64,000 nt of DNA from Ambrosia x helenae (lineage: Eukaryota > Streptophyta > Magnoliopsida > Asterales > Asteraceae): NCBI GenBank assembly GCA_030844895.1, contig CM061225.1:105662688-105726687 (forward strand), given 5' to 3'. The notes below the pieces were generated by a model. The model saw nothing but the letters and a program-made list of their open reading frames with translations. It made no database searches and had not been told where the DNA came from. This document shows positions 23,073-34,404 of this stretch, in pieces (position 1 is the first letter of the stretch; every line of letters starts with the position of its first letter). The translations under genes and the position numbers were made by a program.

Positions 23073-25507
23073 ATGCATATTTCACTCTGGAAGCCCATCA
23101 TCTTCAACTGTTCTTTTTTAACATCTGATAAAAAGAACAGAAAGAAAGATGGGTCTCAGTCTCATCACAAACCTGAAGAAGTTAAAAAACAGCCATCTGT
23201 TCTTAGAAGATTACAAGAAGACATACTCAAAGAAGCTCTTGAACAAGCATCTGAAGATGGGTGTCTTATCAAGTCACAAAACATGGATAATGAAGAGTCT
23301 GTTGATATCCAAGATAAGAGCTTAGGCAGATCAAGATCACTTGCAAGATTACAAGCACAAAAAGAGTTCTTGAAAGCTACATCTCTTGCTGCTGATAGGA
23401 TATTTGAGGATCAAGATTCTGTTCCTGATTATGATGCAGCTTTGTCAAAGTTCTTGAAAATGTATCCAAAGTATAAGTGTTCAGAAAAGATTGATGAGTT
23501 AAGAGTTGATGAGTATTCTCACTTGGATGAAAGTGTTTCAAAGGTATGTCTTGATTATTGTGGATTTGGGCTGTTTTCTTTTATGCAAACTGTTAATTAT
23601 TGGGAGTGTTCAACCATTGGTTTGTCTGAAATAAGTGCTAATTTGAGTAATCATGCTGTTTATGGAGGTGGAGAGATAGGAACAGTTGAACATGATATTA
23701 AAACTAGGATTATGGATTATTTAAACATTCCTGAGAGTGAATATGGTTTAGTTTTTACTGTTAGTAGAGGTTCTGCTTTTAAGCTTTTAGCCGAATCGTA
23801 CCCTTTTCATTCGAATAAGAAGTTGTTAACGATGTTTGATCACGAGAGCCAGTCGGTTAGTTGGATGGCTCAGAGGGCGAAAGAAAAGGGGGCGAAAGTT
23901 GATAGTGCTTGGTTTAAGTGGCCTACACTTAACCCGTGTTCGACACATCTTAGAAAGCTGATTTCGAATAAGAAAAAGAGGAAGAAAGATTCTGCGACCG
24001 GGCTTTTTGTGTTTCCTGTTCAGTCTAGAGTTACGGGTGCTAAGTATTCGTATCAGTGGATGGCTTTGGCCCAACAAAACAACTGGCATGTGTTGCTTGA
24101 TGCAGGGGCGTTGGGTCCTAAAGATATGGATTCACTCGGGTTATCTTTGTTTAGGCCTGATTTTATCATCACTTCGTTTTATAGAGTTTTTGGCTTTGAC
24201 CCAACTGGATTCGGGTGTCTTCTTATCAAGAAATCAGTGATTGGAAGCCTGCATAACCAATCGGGTCATGCTGGTTCTGGCATTGTGAAGATTAGCCCGG
24301 TTTTTCCTTTGTATGCTGGCGATTCCATTGATGGAATCCCGGGTTTTCTGGGATTGAAGATGTTGAAGTTAGTGGTAAAGGCGACGGGTTGTTAGAAAAT
24401 CAGCCGGGAGCTCAGTTACCGGCCTTTTCTGGTGCGTTTACTGCTTCTCAAGTAAGGGATGTGTTTGATACCAAAATGGATCATGGTAACGGGTCGGATA
24501 AAGACGGTAGTAGCTCCATTTTCGAAGAAACGAGCAGTTTTTCAGTTGGGGAGGTGATGAAAAGTCCTGTTTTTAGTGAAGATGAATCATCCGACAATTC
24601 GTTATGGATTAATTTGGGGCAGAGTCCAGCTGAATCACAAGCCCATTTATCGAAAGTGTTGTCTTTTAGTAACGCAGTCAAGATCGTCGACAAAGAAACT
24701 CTAGAAAACGAGAGGAATGCTGCGAGTCATGAGATACAAGAGGAATGTGAAGTAAACACAACAAATGGGAACGAGAGCGCGGTTTTACAAAGAGAAACCG
24801 AAGGTGATTTCAGGTTACTTGGAGGACGTGAAGAGAATAAGCGCGTATCGTTTGGTTTTGAAGAAAATGAAGATTTTACATTTTCGCAGACTTTGGAAAA
24901 CACAGAAGAAGATGAGTATTATGAAGGGTTAGAATCAGAATCAGATAGAAGGGAACCTGAGATATCCTGCAGGCATATTGACCACATAAACATGTTAGGC
25001 CTCAATAAGACCACACTCAGGCTGCGGTTTTTGATCAACTGGCTTGTAACGTCGTTACTTCAGTTAAGATTACCTGGTTCAAATGGTTCAGTCCCACTTG
25101 TTCACATCTACGGTCCCAAAATAAAATATGAAAGGGGCGCGTCTGTGGCATTTAATGTTAGAAACAGAAACCGCGGTCTATTCAGTCCTGAAATAGTTCA
25201 AAAGTTAGCTGAAACAAATGGGATTTCTCTTGGTGTTGGGATTCTTAGTCATGTAAAGATCATACAGAACAGTGGGACGATGGATCTTGCTGACATGACG
25301 CTATGCAGACCGATGGATGGTGAGAAACATGATGGACGTGGGTTGGTTAGAGCCGAGGTTGTGACTGCTTCTCTAGGCTTCTTGACTAACTTTGATGATG
25401 TGTATAAATTATGGGTTTTTATTGCGCGATTCCTTAATCCGTCTTTTATCAAAGAGTGTGGTCTCTCGACTGTTGTTGAAGATGAAGACGAAGAACACAG
25501 ACACTAA
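23073..25507 (+). pseudogene. MOCOS-like PLP-transferase-fold gene, one frameshift
   Basis: Single-exon gene of about 811 codons; start ATG 23073 (M-H-I-S-L-W-K-P, the family's conserved first residues). Order: basic/acidic N-terminus with G-R-S-R-S-L-A-R-L-Q-A-Q (about 87-98); class-V aminotransferase (cysteine-desulfurase-like) fold from about 165 to 430 with F-D-H-E-S-Q-S-V and S-F-Y-R-V-F-G; acidic linker; conserved C-terminus from C-R-H-I-D-H to W-V-F-I-A-R-F-L-N-P-S. It resembles the Arabidopsis At2g23520/At4g37100/At5g66950 group (about 870-900 residues, from memory). One G appears missing in the G-run at 24350-24352: codons before end at TAG 24393, while the frame from 24353 (I-E-D-V-E-V-S-G) continues intact to TAA 25507. 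Everything else is clean, so this is either a very recent mutation or an assembly error. R371 stands where true MOCOS proteins have the PLP-binding lysine, so cofactor chemistry is doubtful. Real function is unknown. Confidence 0.85.
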
Positions 25508-27235
25508 GATTTGTGCGTGAAAACGACGTGTTTTGCGCGCGAATCTGGTGCATGTGTTTGTATGTGTGAAGTGAAACTTTGAGGCTTGTTTGGTTAGGAT
25601 TTGAGTTAGATTAGAAGCTTTGTTGATGAAGTTAAAACAGAATATGATATATGTATTTGTATAAATACTATTTTCTTTTGCTTTAAAGAGATGCAGTTGA
25701 CTTTACTTTACTTTGCTTGTGTTATGTGTTTTTGTTTTCATAAACATTATAAAGGAACGTAACGTTACATAAAACTTAAGTTAATTGAATGACAAATTTA
25801 AAAATACTTTAACTAACATATGCATATGCATATCGTCATATCGCATACAATTTTAAAAATTATAAACTACTCAATCGATTCGTTATATAAATATAATTTG
25901 TTGACTCGGTTTTAAGATAAAAGAACCTTGGACAAGTTGTCCCTTAATTCACACAGCTCATCTTCATGTATGTGAGGAGTAGATGCTAAAAATATAAAAC
26001 TAGAATTTTAATGTCACCTTACAATCTCACCATGTGCGATAAGGCGATAAGTTCTTAATCTACACACACCTTGTCAATGCCTTGATTCTACTCGTGCTTC
26101 CCTCTCGGGTAGCTTCATGCTCACGACTTTCATGCAACGACCCACCTCGCAACTAAACTCCCTTTCTCGTTTAGTTGTCTTCATCTGCTCTAAACAACCT
26201 ACATGGTTGTAGTGGGAGACGGGGCGTATAGCAAAAACCTAACAGGTGTTGCTATAATGGTTACACTTATTATTTGTGTTTTTGTATATAAAACTTGATG
26301 ATTGACAAAGGGGGGATAGAAAATATGATTTGTTTGTTTTAATAATAAACTAAAAACAAGTTTAGTTTGTTATATTTTTTAATATAATTAATCACTTTCA
26401 TAACTATCCCTAAAAACTACATGACCAATTCTTATACACACAACTTATAAACTTATAATGGCTTCTTAGACAGCCATTGGTGGTTGACTATTGAATAGAT
26501 TATTTGCATAGTCTCAACTTTTGGTTTGTCTTTTCATGATTTCCTTTGTCTTCTTTCTGTTTTATTTTAGCTATTTATTTGTTTCTTTCTATGTTTTTCC
26601 TACTAGAATCTCAACTTGTTCCTTTGTTTAATCAAAGACTCACTCATGTTTTTAGATTGTTAAGACTACATTTATGATGTTAGTATATAAAAAATGATGA
26701 ACCATTATTGATTTTTTTGTCCTTTTTAGCTTTAACTCACTGTCTAGTGAGAATCATTAACATCCTATTATGACAACTCTAATGGAACATGCAAGATAGC
26801 CCACTATTCATTTAAACATGGTAAACAGAATCTAATCTATGCTCAAATAGAGCTAGGATTTTAAATCTATAAATTTGAAAGATCAAGGTCTTCACATTTT
26901 AGTAATATTTCAGACTAACAGAACAACAACATTCTCTTTCAAACCTTTCTAAAAGTAAAAAAAACTAGAATAACATTAACAACTAACAAATATTGTAGAA
27001 CAAAAGAAGAAAGTGTTCCTTTCTATTACCAAGCATGTCAAAAAATGATAATTTTTAAAATTTTGCAAATCAAGGTATTCATTAGTACTTTGGGAAAAGA
27101 GCAATGACCGGTCACATTAGTACTTTAGGTTAAAAAATGTAATCAATGATAACAATTCACCTCACTTAACGAGTATTTACGCATTTTATGTTTCTTAAGC
27201 TTAACGGTGGTGAACAGTTGTTAGGAATTGAATTC
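25508..27235. other. 3' flank and intergenic DNA
   Basis: Begins with the 3' UTR of the MOCOS-like gene. AT-rich beyond; a GC-richer stretch at about 26060-26230 shows no recognisable protein. No repeat ends found. Confidence 0.45.
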
Positions 27236-27366
27236 TTAGAGATGATAAAGGATAACGAAGATTAATGTTGTATCTTTCCCGAAAGTACTGAATTTTTATT
27301 TAGGGTAGAATCTAGAAAGGTATATTAGAGATGATAAAGGATAACGAAGATTAATGTTGTATCTTA
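27236..27366. repeat. Tandem duplication, 89-bp offset
   Basis: A roughly 40-bp segment starting TTAGAGATGATAAAGGATAA occurs at 27236 and again at 27325. Confidence 0.8.
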
Positions 27367-27408
27367 TAATAATGTTTTTGTAGTTAGCTCGTGAAATTAA
27401 GTGTAGAG

Positions 27409-27576
27409 ATGTATTGGATTTCACAACTTCTTGAATCTATTGTTCATCACATACTCTCTTTTATTAATAATACTCCTGCAGACCTTGTTCGAATGAGTGT
27501 ACTCTCTAAGACCTGGTTTCGCCTTACCGCGTCTTTCCCCTTTCTGGATTTCAATATCGATAGTTTTATTAAATAA
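27409..27576 (+). pseudogene. F-box domain fragment
   Basis: About 55 codons: I-S-Q-L-L-E-S-I-V-H-H-I-L-S-F then L-V-R-M-S-V-L-S-K-T-W-F and F-P-F-L-D-F-N, a plant F-box (usually I-S-x-L-P-x-x-I-x-x-x-I-L-S-F; here the proline is a leucine). It then stops at TAA 27574-27576 with no leucine-rich or FBD region after it. F-box proteins bring substrates to SCF ubiquitin ligases; this stub would have only the SKP1-binding part. Probably a truncated pseudogene. Confidence 0.75.
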
Positions 27577-27812
27577 ATAAAAGGTAGAATTTTCATTTGG
27601 GTTTATGATAGTTTGATTAGGGTTGTTATTTTTTTAAAAATAAAACATAAAAAAATAAATACTTTTAGAATTATTAACGATAGTTTAATTAGGGTTATTA
27701 CTTTGTTTTTAAATTTTTTTAAAAAAAAATTTAAACTTTTTTTTACAATAATTAAATTAAAAAAAACAATTCAAAACACCAAAAAAAACGACCCAAAATA
27801 AATCTTTGATCC
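27577..27812. repeat. AT-rich diverged duplication
   Basis: Two diverged copies of a segment containing GATAGTTTGATTAGGGTTGT / GATAGTTTAATTAGGGTTAT, at about 27608 and 27680; A/T runs follow. Confidence 0.5.
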
Positions 27813-27935
27813 GAAGCGTCTCGCTTTGGCCATAGCGAGACGCTTCGCTTTTAAAATTTCAGTTTTTCCTGATCTCGTACTGACGGTCGTTGAAAAGGGA
27901 GCCAAGCGTCTCGCTTTGGCCAAAGCGAGACGCTT
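27813..27935. repeat. Pair of GC-rich perfect hairpins
   Basis: 27904-27935 is a perfect 32-bp palindrome (AAGCGTCTCGCTTTGG and its reverse complement). 27813-27846 is the same palindrome with one mismatched pair and two extra bases of arm. They are 57 bp apart in otherwise AT-rich DNA. Function unknown. Confidence 0.9.
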
Positions 27936-28016
27936 CATGAGGGGTTAAAATAGAAGCAGGGGGTGTCAATAGCCCATGCCAATTATAACCGTAAATAATC
28001 TATATCTATATCTATA

Positions 28017-29294
28017 TCTATACTATATTATAAAGCGTTTCCTAATGACTTCTTAAAAATTAAGAGGTACAAGTATAATAGCTTATCATACGACATACAA
28101 TGCATATGTTAACAACTTTTTAAGGGTAAATTTGTCTTTAAAACACCCACTATAGTTAATAAACCATAGTAATACTAAAGGCTTTACATTAATCATCTAT
28201 ACTTAATTATTAGTGATATTAAATGTTTGTTATAATATTAGATGTGTAGTATATGAAAAGAAAAGATTAAATCCATAATAATCCCATATAAACACATAGA
28301 TCATTTTTGTACGTCATCTTTTAATTATGATAATATATATGATACAATAGTTATATACAATATTCTTACTGGTTGTTAACATAGAGAAATTTTTCAAAAC
28401 AAATCTTAAGATTTTGAGTTTTTCTTCAACAATATTGCAAGTCGACAAACTTAGAATATTATTTCTTCGAGTAATAATAATTATAGTCGAATTTGTGCAT
28501 AGTGAATTCATATGTTACAAATTTTAACAAAATCATGTTTAAGATATCAAATGTAATAAAATAAACCGAGTTTAAAAATTTGTTTAGGAATCTTGGAAAT
28601 ATGAAGGATCATAAACTAATAATTAAAAGAAATCGTAATGTGATTAATTAAATTATTAATTCAATTTATGATTAATTAATAACTCAAATGCTTGTAACTA
28701 AATAGTGAAAGGTTATAAAAAGATTTTGTAACCCAACTCAACATCTGTATTTTTAAGTCTCCTTCATTCTCATTTTTCATCCACTATTGATTATACCCAC
28801 ATGCACGAAAAGAAAGCGATAGCGAAACAACTTGCACTTCCACTTCTATCAAATCCGTATTACTACTTAGTCCTTACCATACGGGTCTATATACAAAATT
28901 TGTTTTGTGCTCAAGGGGTATTACTCCTTACCATACAACTCATTTGATTACATATGTGTTTCGTATTAGTTACATTTATTAATTCGTATGGTTATTTTAT
29001 TTCGTTCATTATGATTTGTTTGTAACCATTATGTTTATGATGATTCCAACCATATTGCTTCAATCCACAATAATTCGTGTGTTATTTTATTGCATCAAAG
29101 ATTTCTTGAAGTACTTGATAAATGTATGACGCTTATGACGTATGTCCACCACTATGATGCTACTAACCTAAAACCTTCAGAAAAAACCATAAATAGACTT
29201 TTGTAAAAATATTATACGAATACGAAAACTATCATAAACGAATATCACAATACAAAGTGTCGGCCTTGCCGCAACACACGGGCCAACCCACTAG
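28017..29294 (+). mobile_element. Helitron, 1278 bp, non-autonomous
   Basis: Starts TCTATACTATATTATAAAGC after an A within a TATC repeat, and ends with a weak hairpin around CCTTGCCGCAACACACGG and CTAG (29291-29294) followed by T. No coding sequence recognised inside. Confidence 0.75.
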
Positions 29295-29295
29295 T

Positions 29296-30080
29296 CATGG
29301 ATGAAGTAAGTCTGAGGACAGAAAATAGCTTTTATTAGCCAGCTAATATTTGACTTCAAGCCAATAACACTGTACCATAGCATACTGAGATGAAAAAGGC
29401 CCCAGCATATCCCCACCAGTAATAACTGCATTAAAGAAATGCATTATGCGCATATTATCTTCCAGAATTATCAAATATTTATATGATTTAAAATTGCTTT
29501 ATCTTTAATTAATAATTAGTGGAATTCTCTTTGATGATGCGCCGGGTATTATGTATATATACATAGGGTCAAGTTATTCTATACAGTGTAACAAAAACAA
29601 TGATACTCATTGATAAAATATATAACAAATTTAATATTTTATTTTTTATATAAATAAACCCGAGGTGAGAGTATCAAGAATAGTAGAGTTAAATTTTGTA
29701 ATACATCCCGGTCTTGTTCAATACAAAATCAAACTTTAGTAGAGAATTATAAGAGCCAATAAAGTAATTGTATGTAGTTCATGTTGGATATAGTGGGAGA
29801 GAAACAAAAGATGGGTATGTAAAACATAAAAGACTTATGTATAGTAACGAGTAAACGTCTTTATTTGGTTATTGTATATCGATGTTGAAAATTGGTTTTG
29901 TATCAATATTGATGGAAAGGTAGGGATTTTGGGAGAGCACTAGGGTAATGGAGAACTAAGAGAATCACTATGGACCATATATTTCTTTATTGTCATTTTT
30001 TTGTTGTTAAAATCGTAGCTTTTCTTGCAAGAATAATTTTATTTTTCATTTAAATATATGTGTATATTGCATATATACAT
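29296..30080. other. Intergenic DNA
   Basis: AT-rich, no gene. TATATATACATAGGGTCAAG at about 29555-29575 resembles the ends of TA-flanked elements, but no partner end was found. Confidence 0.4.
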
Positions 30081-30869
30081 AGAGAAAGTATAAATTTGAA
30101 AACCCCCTTGAGTTGAGAAAACTTAGAAAACTCATGTAAAAACCATCTAATTTTTTTTAAAATACACAGCGTAAAATACATGTATTTAAGTGTTCTGGGC
30201 AAAAAAAAAACGCCGATGAGATATTTTTTTAAAAAAATAAACAAAGTTTGCACCGTTACATATGTTAAAAAGCTGAGAACATATGTTAACAGCTCTGTTA
30301 CATATGTTAAAAGCTGAAAACATATGTTAACAACGCAAAATTTGTTTGGTTTTTTTTTTTTAATATCCCATCGGCGTTTTTTTTCCCAAACGCATAAAAA
30401 CATGTATGTTACCTTGTGTATTGTTTTCAAAAAAAAATGTTGATGGTCTTTATATGGGTTTTCTAAGTTTTCTCAACTCAATGGGATTTTCAATTTATCC
30501 TTCCCATTTATACATATGTTTATATTAAATTTTTCAGTTATACATATGTGTATATTATCAAACATATATGTATGATACTTATGTTTTAAATTGTAACACG
30601 TATGTACATTAAATAACATGCTATTACCCACAATCTTTTATACACGTATGTGAAATCATTTCTACAAATTTGCACATGTATGTATATGTACAACGCTAGG
30701 TTTTGTAGTTTTAGACACGTATATACATATATGTATAGATGCAAAAAAAAAAAAAAAAAACCTTGTAGGAAAATTTGTGACTTAGCAAAAAAAATACCTT
30801 ACAAAATGTGTGTTTAGAATGATACTCTCAGTCCTTAATTTAACCAAAAGTTCTCAAATAAACCAAATC
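30081..30869. mobile_element. TA-flanked element E4
   Basis: Diverged full-length relative of E1: same left end (GAGAAAGTATAAATTTGAAA), same central palindrome (about 30095-30500) with TTACATATGTTAA units, then TACATATGTGTATA repeats, an A-run, and the right end (TGTGTTTAGAATGATACTCT ... TTCTCAAATAAACC). The flanking TA tract is reduced to ATATATACAT on the left and lost on the right, so it is an older copy. Confidence 0.65.
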
Positions 30870-31021
30870 TTTCTTGAAAAACATTTATTGCATATTAAGT
30901 TTTCGCTAACTATATATCCTTAGTTAACCCACTATTTATGAATATAAATCAGAGCCCGAAAATTACAGCTTTTTTTAATCCTTTAAAAATATAGAATGAC
31001 TTTATTACAAATAAGATGCAT

Positions 31022-31260
31022 TGGGAACGAAAGGAATGAGCGGATCTTCAATGATAAGTCAAGGAGAGCGATCGAAGTTTTGGAGAATATTAAATCGACC
31101 TCGTTCTTTTGGGTTCGACATAGATCCAGAATTAAAAATGTGGTTTGGAAAGATTGGTGTAAGTACCCTTTGGATGTGATGTAATCTCATTTTGTTGCTC
31201 AGAGGTCCTCGCTTTGAGGACCGGCTGTAGCGTTTTTTGAATGAAAGTTAACTTAAAAAA
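31022..31260 (+). mobile_element. Very short LINE 3' tail
   Basis: Flanked by AAGATGCAT at 31013-31021 and, after an A-run, at 31261-31269. It encodes the last about 55 codons of an L1 ORF2 (G-N-E-R-N-E-R-I-F ... V-W-K-D-W), then the 3' UTR with GAGGTCCTCGCTTTGAGGAC. Confidence 0.88.
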
Positions 31261-31269
31261 AAGATGCAT

Positions 31270-31682
31270 CATTTATATAACTAAAGTATTTAATAATTAC
31301 CATTACTATTTTATTTATTTAGAAGATAAGTTAGTGACATAATCTCATCTCAACTCAGAGTGGACTTTATAAAAAAGTTAATAACATCTTTTTTTTCCAC
31401 ATTCCAATTGACTTTATTCATAAAGCTGTGGTATTTAGTTTAAGTAAAGATAGGATATAAAATATTAATACCAAATTAAAATGAGACAATAACTGAGCCA
31501 GTAGGGTATTGGTATTGTTATTGTTAAAAACTAAAAAACAAGCCATGACTCACACCACTTGCTAGCAAACTCAACTCATGTGTAGCAGTTGTGAAGAGTT
31601 ATTACCTATAGCCTCAAACAGTCAATTACACACACAAAACACACACTCAAATACACACACCGGGTCATCATCAATCATAGAG
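31270..31682 (+). promoter_or_regulatory. Upstream region and leader exon of second MOCOS-like copy
   Basis: Ends in a leader exon with CA-rich sequence (about 31620-31682) and a donor site AG|GTATGT. Promoter elements not individually identifiable. Confidence 0.4.
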
Positions 31683-32281
31683 GTATGTATGTTTCTTGAT
31701 TAACAAACAAGTCAAGTAAATGAAAAATTGATCTGGTGGTATGCTTTATATTGCCCTTAATTACATAAAAATTTGTGCTTTTTCAAGAAATCTTGATTTT
31801 TAAGTAAATTAGGGTTTCTTTCCCTTTGACCCTTATTATTATTATTCACTTGTGGATCTAGGGTTTCAGTTTTCTGTTAGATTTTCTTAAATCTTGATTC
31901 TATGGGTTGGTTGGTTGGGTGGTGTCCTTTTCTTAGTTTTGGATTTATTATTATTAATATTATTATTATTCATGTTGTTCTTGATTTTGATTTTTTTCTT
32001 ATGTTTGACTTTACACAGCTGCATTGACCTTTTTAATTGTTGTTGTTTTTCTCAGATTTCAAGATTTCATCTTGTTTGAGGAGTGTTCTTCATTTGGGTG
32101 TGATTTGGATTGACCCAAATTAGGGTTTGGATTATTTAAGACAAACTGTTTGATTTGGGAATGTTATTATAAAGTTGATCCCTTTTTGTGCTTTTTGAGG
32201 GATTAGGGTTTGACTTTATGTGAGTAAGTAAAAATAAACCAACTTTTTATTATTATATTTGGTGGTTATAATTTTTGTTAG
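31683..32281 (+). other. Probable 5' UTR intron
   Basis: GTATGT donor at 31683 and TTTTTGTTAG acceptor ending 32281, nine bases before the ATG at 32290; T-rich interior. Splice sites are inferred. Confidence 0.55.
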
Positions 32282-32289
32282 CTGCTTTG

Positions 32290-32350
32290 ATGCATCTTTC
32301 ACTATGGAAGCCAATTTCTCACTGTGCTGCATTAATCTTGGACAAGAAAA
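32290..32350 (+). CDS. N-terminus of second MOCOS-like gene, cut by gap
   Basis: ATG 32290 encodes M-H-L-S-L-W-K-P-I-S then C-A-A-L-I-L-D-K-K before the N-run. The first eight residues differ from the gene at 23073 at one position only, and the rest fits the conserved start of the same family. It is therefore a paralogue on the same strand, about 6.8 kb downstream. Nothing after the gap resembles the remaining about 800 codons, so most of the gene is missing from the assembly rather than demonstrably from the genome. Whether it is intact cannot be said. Confidence 0.8.
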
Positions 32351-32450
32351 NNNNNNNNNNNNNNNNNNNNNNNNNNNNNNNNNNNNNNNNNNNNNNNNNN
32401 NNNNNNNNNNNNNNNNNNNNNNNNNNNNNNNNNNNNNNNNNNNNNNNNNN
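32351..32450. other. Assembly gap, 100 N
   Basis: Exactly 100 N, a usual placeholder for a gap of unknown length; it removes the body of the second MOCOS-like gene. Confidence 0.97.
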
Positions 32451-32523
32451 TCTCCCTTTGTATAAATAAGAAATTTTCAATTGAGCTTAAATAAGAAAAA
32501 AATATATATATATATTAACTATC

Positions 32524-32879
32524 TAACATGTCCTTCACGGGTAGCTCACTTGGTGAATGGACTGGGGATTCCTCTTGGGGTCCTGGGTTTGATTCTTACG
32601 AGGGACATAATGAGAAATGATGGTGACTTCTAGCCTATGGTCACGAGTTAGAGTCTGATTTGCCCGGGTTTACCAATCCTTCACCGTCGTGCCTCAAGCA
32701 GGTGAGGGGGTTGGGTGTTTCCCCGGTTTCGGAACTGCATGGGCGGGCTTGACTATGCCAGCCGCCCGAGGTACGTATGGACCCTCCATTGGGGTTCGGC
32801 CGTGAAGGTCTGTCCATAGTGTGAGGATACCCTAGGTAGGTAGTCGGGCAGAAATGTTTGTTGGCCGTTAAAAAAAAAA
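32524..32879 (+). repeat. SINE of a second family, about 356 bp
   Basis: A-box-like GGTAGCTCACTTGGTGA and B-box-like GGGTTTGATTC about 50 bp later near the 5' end, a GC-rich body and an A-run at 32870-32879. AACTATCTAACA before it (32517) and AACTATCATACA after it (32879) look like a target duplication with two changes. Body unlike the SINE at 5087. Confidence 0.75.
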
Positions 32880-33056
32880 CTATCATACAGTTTAATAGAT
32901 TTAAAAACCTATGTAAATACACAACAAATAATATTTGAAGAGTTTAAATTAATAATACGTGTAATTTACAACTTATTTTATTGATACACAGCTTTCATTT
33001 TGGCAAGAATATGCACACCCATAGCCAAATTATCATTCCTTCAAAGTTGAAACTAA

Positions 33057-33357
33057 GGGGCTGTTTGGTAGCCTCTTAATGAGGCTCTTAACCATTCAGC
33101 GCTGAATGATTCAGCATTCAGTGCGTTTGTTTCAGCTTCTGAATGGAATGGTTAGGTCTGAATCATTAAGATTTGGGATGTTGCTGAACCATTAAGCACT
33201 GAACTAGGCTGAACCTTAATGAGGCTCCCCTACCAACGTGGGACAAGAAAACTAACCATTAAGAGGTCCAACTTAATGATTCCAGCGCTTAACCATTCAG
33301 ACCTCTTAACCATTCAGACCTCTTAATGATTCAGCACTTAATCAACCAAACAGCCCC
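33057..33357. mobile_element. Tourist-like (PIF/Harbinger) MITE, 301 bp
   Basis: Ends GGGGCTGTTTGG / CCAAACAGCCCC and TAA duplicated on both sides (33054-33056, 33358-33360). The interior repeats TTAACCATTCAG and its inverse several times. Confidence 0.9.
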
Positions 33358-33360
33358 TAA

Positions 33361-34404
33361 AGCTGGAGAACCAACCTCTTTTCTAACTATTGGGCTGGAC
33401 TTAGGTTGGGCACCGGCCCACTCTGGTTAAAGGATAAATCCATCACTAAAAACACAATAAAATTTCCCTAACCACTCTATCATTATCTTGTTGGCGTTAA
33501 AAGAATCTAAACATTAATAGGAAATATTGATAGACCGCTATCTTCCGATGTTATAAATAAACTAAATCTAACAAAGTAAATTAATCATGTAAGGGTTATG
33601 ATCAAATACACAGTGAAAGAAAAATATAAAGTCGTAAGAATGGTATCAAAACGGATTTCGATTGAACTCATTCAAGCGGCATAGGAACCGTCTTATCGAA
33701 CCTTACGACGTTAGTTTTTAAGTCTTCGTTTTTTGGGGTTTTAGCTTGTATTTTTTAAATATGTTTTATATCATTGTGTCTTTCATGTACCATTGTGTCT
33801 TTTTCTTATTTTCATCATTATGTCATTTTTCAATTCATTGTGTCTTTTTTCTTGAGCATTGTGTTATATGTTTTGACACTGTCTTATATTTGTGGCTCAT
33901 TGTGTCATATTTCATGATCTATTATGTTTTTTGTATACTCTTCACCCTTCTTATTTTTGTTACATTGTGTAGAATAACTTGACCCAATCATGTAAAACTA
34001 GTAACAAAGTCAATGCAAATAAAAGTAAACTAATCAAGTAAAAGTTTCTAAAACTAATAATAAGAATATAAAATCAGCCCATGCTTCTGGAATAATAGAT
34101 CATTCCTTTTTAACAATTCAATCATTAATCAGAACGTTGCCAAAAATCATAAATTTTTCTAACGGTACGATTAAGCAATGACACTGATAGTGACACCCAG
34201 CATAAGTCCACTCACCTTTCCGTTATCTAAGGCTCCACCATAGTCCAATATAAACCTCTTCCATTTCTACTTCTACCGAAACTCCTCTTATATCCGCCCT
34301 ATTGTCACACTTTTTTTTCGAAACGACTCATAATCCTAATCTACTTATATTATTCATCTATACCTACCTACACCTTGCAAGATTTGAATCGTCCTAAATA
34401 ACAA
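33361..34404. other. Intergenic, CATTGTGTC repeats, and NHL upstream region
   Basis: 33765-33975 is a degenerate tandem repeat built on CATTGTGTC at 25-35 bp spacing; the cysteine- and phenylalanine-rich open frame through it is an artefact. The last about 150 bp are the upstream region of the gene at 34405; TATATTATTC near 34347 could serve as a TATA element. Confidence 0.55.

Noticed and set aside
24389..24391. ATG 24389 as the start of a separate gene
   Set aside because: Homology runs continuously upstream in the same frame from 24353; it is an internal codon position after a one-base frameshift.
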